A stretch of DNA of 64,000 nucleotides from SIG447 sp045577075. GTDB lineage: Bacteria; Bacillota; Clostridia; UMGS1883; UMGS1540. The notes under the pieces are model-generated. The model was given only the letters and a program-made list of their open reading frames with translations. It ran no database searches and was not told the DNA's origin. The DNA is taken from NCBI GenBank assembly GCA_045577075.1, contig JAZNHR010000003.1, positions 9,849 through 73,848 on the forward strand, read 5' to 3'. Numbering within the stretch: position 1 is the first letter of the stretch; every line of letters starts with the position of its first letter. A program made the position numbers and the translations under genes. Positions 59,461 to 64,000 of the stretch are shown one piece after another.

Positions 59461-60090
59461 ATGAACAAGGCAATTATTGGTAAGAAGCTTGGCATGACAC
59501 AGTTCTTCACACCGGAAGGTCGGCTCGTACCTGTAACGGTTATCGAAGCAGGTCCCTGCAAAGTAGTGCAGAAGAAGACAGTTGAAACCGACGGCTATGA
59601 AGCAGTGCAGCTCGGCTTTGGCGAAAAGAAAGAAAAGAAAGTCACAAAGCCCGAAAAGGGACATTTTGACAAGGCTGGCGTCGCAGCCACCCGCGTGCTG
59701 AAGGAATTCCGTCTTGCAAACTGTGCAGAACTGAACCTCGGCGATACAGTTAGCGTCGAAATCTTCGCAGAAGGCGATAAGGTCGATGTAACCGGTATTT
59801 CCAAAGGTAAAGGGTATGCAGGTACTGTAAAGCGCTTCGGCACACACAGAGGCCCCATGGCACACGGCTCTAAGTATCATCGTGGCCCCGGTTCTATGGG
59901 TGCTTGCTCCACACCGAGTAAGGTTATGAAGGGCAAGAAGCTCCCGGGTCATATGGGTGTTGACCGTGTAACGGTACAGAACCTCAACGTTGTGAAGGTA
60001 GATTCCGAAAGAAATCTTCTTCTTGTTAAAGGTGCAGTACCCGGCGCACGCGGCAGCATCGTAACGGTTAAAGATACAGTTAAAAAATAA
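59461..60090 (+). CDS. rplC: 50S ribosomal protein L3
   Basis: 209 aa. The start KAIIGKKLGMTQFF and the signature GFAGTVKR-type loop (here GYAGTVKRFGTHRGPMAHGSKYHRGPGSMGACS) with KMKGKKLPGHMG-type sequence identify L3, which binds 23S rRNA near the peptidyl transferase centre. Length is standard. Confidence 0.98.
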   Translation: MNKAIIGKKLGMTQFFTPEGRLVPVTVIEAGPCKVVQKKTVETDGYEAVQLGFGEKKEKKVTKPEKGHFDKAGVAATRVLKEFRLANCAELNLGDTVSVEIFAEGDKVDVTGISKGKGYAGTVKRFGTHRGPMAHGSKYHRGPGSMGACSTPSKVMKGKKLPGHMGVDRVTVQNLNVVKVDSERNLLLVKGAVPGARGSIVTVKDTVKK

Positions 60091-60117
60091 TGAATTACCA
60101 GGGAAGGAGGATTTGAC

Positions 60118-60741
60118 ATGCCTAGAACAGATGTATATAAGATGGACGGAAGCCGCGCGGGCGAAATTACATTGTCCGATGCTGTATTCGGTCAGGAAGT
60201 AAATAAAGCAGTCCTGCACAGCGTTGTTGTGAACTATCTCGCAAACCAGAGACAGGGCACACAGAGTGCAAAGACACGTTCTGAAGTTTCCGGCGGCGGC
60301 GCAAAGCCCTTTAGACAGAAGGGTACAGGCCGTGCAAGACAGGGTTCTACAAGAGCGGCACAGTGGATTAAGGGCGGCATTATTTTTGCACCGAAGCCCA
60401 GAGAATATAGATTCTCTATCAATAAAAAGGTTAAGGACGTTGCAATGCGTTCTGCTCTGAGCTCTAAGGTTTTAGAAAACGAAATCATGGTTATGGAAAC
60501 ACTGGAGCTGGAGGGTATTAAGACAAAGCAGGTTACAAAGATGCTTGAAGCTCTCGGCGTAGAGGGCAAGGCACTTTTCGTAACATGCGACAAGAATGAC
60601 AACCTCTATTTATCGGCAAGAAACATTTATGGCGTTGACGTTTCGTATGTCGGTATGCTGAATGTGTATGACATTCTCAATCACGGCAAGCTTATTATTG
60701 CGAAAAACGCCGTAGAAAAATTGGAGGAGGTTTACGCATAA
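60118..60741 (+). CDS. rplD: 50S ribosomal protein L4
   Basis: 207 aa. The extended loop RQGTQSAKTRSEVSGGGAKPFRQKGTGRARQGSTRAAQW reaches into the exit tunnel. In several bacteria L4 represses its own operon through the S10 leader. An AAGGAGG site precedes ATG 60118. rplW starts 1 nt after its stop. Confidence 0.98.
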   Translation: MPRTDVYKMDGSRAGEITLSDAVFGQEVNKAVLHSVVVNYLANQRQGTQSAKTRSEVSGGGAKPFRQKGTGRARQGSTRAAQWIKGGIIFAPKPREYRFSINKKVKDVAMRSALSSKVLENEIMVMETLELEGIKTKQVTKMLEALGVEGKALFVTCDKNDNLYLSARNIYGVDVSYVGMLNVYDILNHGKLIIAKNAVEKLEEVYA

Positions 60742-60742
60742 T

Positions 60743-61039
60743 ATGAAAAACGTACATGATATTATCATTCGTCCGATTATTACGGAAAACAGCATGGATC
60801 AGCTTGCGGACAGAAAGTACACCTTCGAAGTAGCAAAGACTGCAAACAAGGTAGAAATTAAGCAGGCGATTGAAGAAATTTTCCCGGGCGTTGAGGTTGA
60901 CAAGGTTACAACCATGAATATGCTTGGTAAAGTAAAGCGTATGGGCAGAAGCGAAGGCAGAAGAGCCAACTGGAAGAAAGCCATCGTAAAGCTCACGGAA
61001 AGCAGTAAGACCATTGAGTTCTTTGAAGGTCTTATATAA
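60743..61039 (+). CDS. rplW: 50S ribosomal protein L23
   Basis: 98 aa. IIIRPIITENSMDQLADRKYTFEVAKTANKVEIKQAIEEIF is typical of L23, a docking site for trigger factor and SRP at the tunnel exit. Its GGAGG site lies inside the end of rplD. Confidence 0.98.
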   Translation: MKNVHDIIIRPIITENSMDQLADRKYTFEVAKTANKVEIKQAIEEIFPGVEVDKVTTMNMLGKVKRMGRSEGRRANWKKAIVKLTESSKTIEFFEGLI

Positions 61040-61056
61040 GCTAAGGAGGGATTAAG

Positions 61057-61890
61057 ATGGCAGTTAAGAAATTTAAACCAACTTCTCCGGCGCGCAGATT
61101 TATGACGGTATCCACCTTTGATGAGATTACCAAAAAAGAACCGGAACGTTCTTTGCTGGAACCTTTAAAGAAGCATGCCGGCAGAAATGCCTACGGCAGA
61201 ATCACTGTTCGCCATCGTGGCGGCGGAAACAGACAGAAATACAGAGTAATCGACTTTAAGCGCAATAAGATGGACATGCCGGCAACGGTTATCGGTATCG
61301 AATACGATCCGAACAGAAGCGCAAACATTGCTCTTCTTCAGTACGAAGATGGCGAAAAGCGCTACATCATTGCACCTTTGGGTCTTACCGACGGTGACGT
61401 AGTTATCTCCAGTGCAACGGCTGATATTAAGCCCGGTAATGCACTGCCCATTAGCTCCATCCCGGTTGGTACTCTGATTCACAACATTGAACTTTCTCCC
61501 GGTAAGGGCGGTCAGCTCGTAAGAAGCGCCGCCAACAGCGCACAGCTGATGGCAAAGGAAGGCAAGTACGCACAGGTACGTCTCCCCTCGGGCGAAGTTA
61601 GAATGGTTCGTATCAACTGCATGGCTACAATCGGCCAGGTTGGTAACATCGACCATGAAAACATTTCTATCGGTAAAGCAGGCAGAAAGCGCCATATGGG
61701 TATTAGACCTACCGTCCGCGGTGTCGTTATGAACCCGAATGACCACCCCCACGGCGGTGGTGAAGGTAAGTCTCCGATCGGTATGCCGAGTCCGGTAACA
61801 CCGTGGGGCAAGCCGGCGCTGGGTCTGAAGACCAGAAAGAAAAACAAGGAATCGAACAAGTTTATTGTAAAACGCCGGAATCAGAGATAG
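61057..61890 (+). CDS. rplB: 50S ribosomal protein L2
   Basis: 277 aa, standard length. GRNAYGRITVRHRGGGNRQKYRVIDFKR and the peptidyl-transferase-proximal VRGVVMNPNDHPHGGGEGKSPIG segment are visible. It starts 17 bp after rplW with a TAAGGAGG site. Confidence 0.98.
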   Translation: MAVKKFKPTSPARRFMTVSTFDEITKKEPERSLLEPLKKHAGRNAYGRITVRHRGGGNRQKYRVIDFKRNKMDMPATVIGIEYDPNRSANIALLQYEDGEKRYIIAPLGLTDGDVVISSATADIKPGNALPISSIPVGTLIHNIELSPGKGGQLVRSAANSAQLMAKEGKYAQVRLPSGEVRMVRINCMATIGQVGNIDHENISIGKAGRKRHMGIRPTVRGVVMNPNDHPHGGGEGKSPIGMPSPVTPWGKPALGLKTRKKNKESNKFIVKRRNQR

Positions 61891-61914
61891 TCTGATTGAG
61901 AGGAGGATTAACAC

Positions 61915-62190
61915 ATGGGTAGATCGGTAAAAAAAGGACCGTTTGTGCAAGAACGCCTTTTAGCACGCATCGTTGCAATGAACGAAAGCGGCGACAAAAA
62001 GGTTTTAAAGACCTGGTCGAGAAGCTCGACGATATTCCCTGAAATGGTTGGCCATACAATTGCTGTACACGACGGTCGCAAGCATGTACCCGTTTATGTT
62101 ACAGAAGATATGGTTGGTCACAAGCTCGGTGAGTTTGCACCGACAAGAACGTATAAGGGTCATGCAGGTTCTAAAACAACCGGCAAATAA
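61915..62190 (+). CDS. rpsS: 30S ribosomal protein S19
   Basis: 91 aa. GRSVKKGPFVQERLLARI, SRSSTIFPEMVGHTIAVHDGRKHVPVYV and LGEFAPTRTYKGH are the conserved blocks. AGGAGG precedes the ATG. Confidence 0.98.
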   Translation: MGRSVKKGPFVQERLLARIVAMNESGDKKVLKTWSRSSTIFPEMVGHTIAVHDGRKHVPVYVTEDMVGHKLGEFAPTRTYKGHAGSKTTGK

Positions 62191-62213
62191 AGAAGCGAAA
62201 GGAAAGGGTATCT

Positions 62214-62561
62214 ATGGATGCAAGAACATCTGCAAGCGCCACACTGCGGCATGCAAGAATCTCGCCGCGTAAGGTAAAGCTTGTTATAGATCTTATCAGA
62301 AATAAGCCTGTCGGTACGGCGATGGGAATCCTGAACAACACACCCAAAGCAGCAAGCGAACTTTTAATTAAACTGCTGGGTTCCGCTATTGCCAATGCCG
62401 AAAACAATTTCGGTCTTAGTGCCGACAAGCTGTACGTAACAGAAGGGTATGCCAACGAAGGGCCTACCTTAAAGCGTATCCAGCCGAGAGCACAGGGTAG
62501 AGCGTTCAGAATCAATAAGAGAACGAGCCACATCACCTTAGTGGTTTCGGAGAAAGAGTAA
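62214..62561 (+). CDS. rplV: 50S ribosomal protein L22
   Basis: 115 aa. ARISPRKVKLVIDLIRNKPV and the C-terminal beta-hairpin (TLKRIQPRAQGRAFRINKRTSHITLVV) that lines the exit tunnel identify L22. Confidence 0.98.
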   Translation: MDARTSASATLRHARISPRKVKLVIDLIRNKPVGTAMGILNNTPKAASELLIKLLGSAIANAENNFGLSADKLYVTEGYANEGPTLKRIQPRAQGRAFRINKRTSHITLVVSEKE

Positions 62562-62573
62562 GGAGGAGAGCGC

Positions 62574-63254
62574 ATGGGTCAGAAGGTAAATCCCCATGGT
62601 CTTAGAGTTGGCGTTATCAAGGATTGGGATTCGCGCTGGTTCGCGGATGACCGCTCCTTTGCCGATTATCTGATTGAGGACCAGGAAATCAGAAAATTCA
62701 TTAAGAAAAAGCTGTTCGCAGCTGGCATCGCTCGCATCGAAATCGAAAAGGATGCAAATAAAATCAGAGTATTTATCCATGCTGCAAAGCCGGGTATCGT
62801 TATCGGTAAGAACGGTGCAGACATTGATAAACTCAAGGGCCAGCTGGAAGCACTTACGGGCAAATCCGTAAATATCAACATCGTAGAAGTAAAGAACGCT
62901 GATGCAAATGCACAGCTCGTAGCAGAAAACATTGCAGCACAGCTCGAAAAGAGAACATCTTTCAGACGTGCTATGAAGTCTACCATGCAGCGTGCAATGC
63001 GTCTTGGCGTAAAGGGTATCAAAACTTCTTGTTCCGGTCGTCTGGGCGGTGCAGAAATTGCACGTACAGAACACTACCATGAAGGCACAATTCCCCTGCA
63101 GACACTTCGTGCAGACATTGACTACGGCTTTTATGAAGCAGACACGACCTACGGAAAGATTGGCGTAAAGGTTTGGATTTACAAAGGTGAAGTTCTTCCT
63201 GCCGCCAAGAAAGCGCCCAAAACGGAGGGAGGCAAGAAAAATGTTAATGCCTAA
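62574..63254 (+). CDS. rpsC: 30S ribosomal protein S3
   Basis: 226 aa. GQKVNPHGLRVGVIKDWDSRWFAD at the start, then the KH domain (AAKPGIVIGKNGADIDKL) and the GRLGGAEIARTEHYHEGTIPLQTLRADIDYG block. The C-terminal tail is Lys-rich. Its end overlaps rplP by 14 nt. Confidence 0.98.
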   Translation: MGQKVNPHGLRVGVIKDWDSRWFADDRSFADYLIEDQEIRKFIKKKLFAAGIARIEIEKDANKIRVFIHAAKPGIVIGKNGADIDKLKGQLEALTGKSVNINIVEVKNADANAQLVAENIAAQLEKRTSFRRAMKSTMQRAMRLGVKGIKTSCSGRLGGAEIARTEHYHEGTIPLQTLRADIDYGFYEADTTYGKIGVKVWIYKGEVLPAAKKAPKTEGGKKNVNA

Positions 63255-63681
63255 AAGAGTAAAATACAGAAGAGTTATGCGCGGCAGACTGAAGGGTGCT
63301 GCAACACGCGGTAACAAGATTGCATACGGCGATTTTGCCCTGCAGGCACTGGAACCGGCATGGATCACATCTAACCAGATTGAAGCTGCTCGTATCGCGA
63401 TGACGCGTTACATCAAGCGTGGCGGTCAGGTTTGGATTAAGATTTTCCCGGATAAGCCGGTAACTGAAAAGCCTGCTGAAACTCGTATGGGTAGCGGTAA
63501 AGGTTCGCCTGAATACTGGGTAGCAGTTGTAAAGCCCGGTAGAGTTTTGTTTGAAATCGGCGGCGTAGGTGAAGAAACAGCCAGAGAAGCTATGCGTCTT
63601 GCAATGCACAAGCTTCCCATCAAGTGCAAATTCATTACCCGCGAGTCCCAGGAAACGGAGGGTGATTCTAGTGAAAGTTAA
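63241..63681 (+). CDS. rplP: 50S ribosomal protein L16
   Basis: 146 aa. LMPKRVKYRRVMRGRLKGAATRGNKIAYGDFALQALEPAWITS, then RRIAMTRYIKRGGQVWI-type sequence and RMGSGKGSPEYWVAVVKPGRVLFEIGG. ATG 63241 is preceded by a GGAGG site within rpsC; upstream in-frame sequence is rpsC in another frame. Confidence 0.97.
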   Translation: MLMPKRVKYRRVMRGRLKGAATRGNKIAYGDFALQALEPAWITSNQIEAARIAMTRYIKRGGQVWIKIFPDKPVTEKPAETRMGSGKGSPEYWVAVVKPGRVLFEIGGVGEETAREAMRLAMHKLPIKCKFITRESQETEGDSSES

Positions 63682-63874
63682 TGAAATCCGTGATTTAAAG
63701 ATAGATGAACTGCAGGAAAAGCTGCAGGACCTCAAAAAGGAGCTTTTTAACTTACGTTTTCAGCACGCTACCAACCAACTGGAAAATCCGATGCGTATTG
63801 CAGAAGTAAAGAAGACAATTGCACGGATTAAGACGGTCATCAAAGAGCTCGAAATTAAGAGCGAAACCGTTTAA
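63671..63874 (+). CDS. rpmC: 50S ribosomal protein L29
   Basis: 67 aa: KVNEIRDLKIDELQEKLQDLKKELFNLRFQHATNQLENP, the usual two-helix L29. The GTG start at 63671 overlaps rplP by 11 nt and has a GGAGGG site within rplP. Confidence 0.97.
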   Translation: MKVNEIRDLKIDELQEKLQDLKKELFNLRFQHATNQLENPMRIAEVKKTIARIKTVIKELEIKSETV

Positions 63875-63891
63875 TGAAAGGAGGAAGCGAA

Positions 63892-64000
63892 ATGGCTGAA
63901 AGAAACACACGTAAGGTCAGAATTGGTATGGTTGTCAGCGACAAGATGGATAAGACCATTGTTGTTGCAATCGAAAACCATGTAAAGCATCCGCTTTATG
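63892..64000 (+). CDS. rpsQ: 30S ribosomal protein S17 (N-terminal part, cut by window edge)
   Basis: The first 36 codons are visible: RNTRKVRIGMVVSDKMDKTIVV, then ENHVKHPLY, the canonical S17 start. An AAAGGAGG site lies 7 nt upstream. The rest is beyond the right edge. Confidence 0.95.
   Translation, partial: MAERNTRKVRIGMVVSDKMDKTIVVAIENHVKHPLY

Noticed and set aside
1..64000. CRISPR arrays, transposases or prophage genes
   Set aside because: No regularly spaced repeats, cas, integrase, transposase or phage structural genes were recognised on either strand.

Overview
The window (about 48% G+C by eye) is a chromosomal segment of a low-to-moderate GC Bacillota, most likely class Clostridia and probably a gut lineage. 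The evidence is the gene set: PolC-type DNA polymerase III, RicT/PSP1, the cyclic-di-AMP receptor DarA, HemZ, a bifunctional Rel, a ClpE-like unfoldase, a YabE-like G5/3D cell-wall protein, a YlmC/YmxH PRC-barrel protein, SLH surface anchoring, and AGGAGG ribosome binding sites with sigma-A promoters of 17-bp spacing. The species cannot be named from this sequence.

Layout. 1-5063 (minus): operon darA-holB-ricT-degV-smc, with smc running off the left edge. 5179-6753 (minus): phosphoesterase plus 2-hydroxyacid dehydrogenase. 6792-9722 (plus): ruvX, a DUF1292 gene, a probable 6S RNA with its own promoter and terminator, and a large polytopic membrane protein. 9730-13932: SLH protein, then asd-dapA-dapB (lysine and diaminopimelate). 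13961-17254: efp, a zinc-ribbon protein and two sugar-type ABC permeases without binding protein or ATPase. 17292-31335: ClpE-like ATPase, ferredoxin, trmN6-like, rsmI, ddl, DUF1934, argS, ctpA, ispG and polC.

31420-33494 is the most accessory-looking part. It has a tRNA-Ser(GGA), two degenerate structured repeats holding inverted copies of the tRNA 3' end, an AT-rich divergent XRE regulator/77-aa gene pair with dyad operators, and an AraC regulator divergent from a MATE exporter. Then come purC, a Se/S-carrier-like protein with a cysteine desulfurase, and ylmC. 37434-45553 (minus): recJ-rel-MBL hydrolase-hemZ, a nucleoside kinase gene that has lost its P-loop region, a histidine phosphatase and RNase M5.

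45606-57114 (plus): metA (acetyl type), a Cys-cluster protein, pth, mfd, a PrsA-like lipoprotein, yebC, a small Cys protein, an orphan trpB, a CPA2 antiporter and a CLC protein resembling fluoride exporters. 57345-58692: YabE-like protein. From 58753 to the right edge: a long structured leader and the S10 ribosomal operon rpsJ-rplC-rplD-rplW-rplB-rpsS-rplV-rpsC-rplP-rpmC-rpsQ.

Most of the window is housekeeping. I found no CRISPR array, transposase, prophage or obvious defence system. The best candidates for something undescribed are the tRNA-Ser-derived repeats and the adjacent XRE/77-aa module; the clearest anomaly is the kinase gene with an internal deletion.
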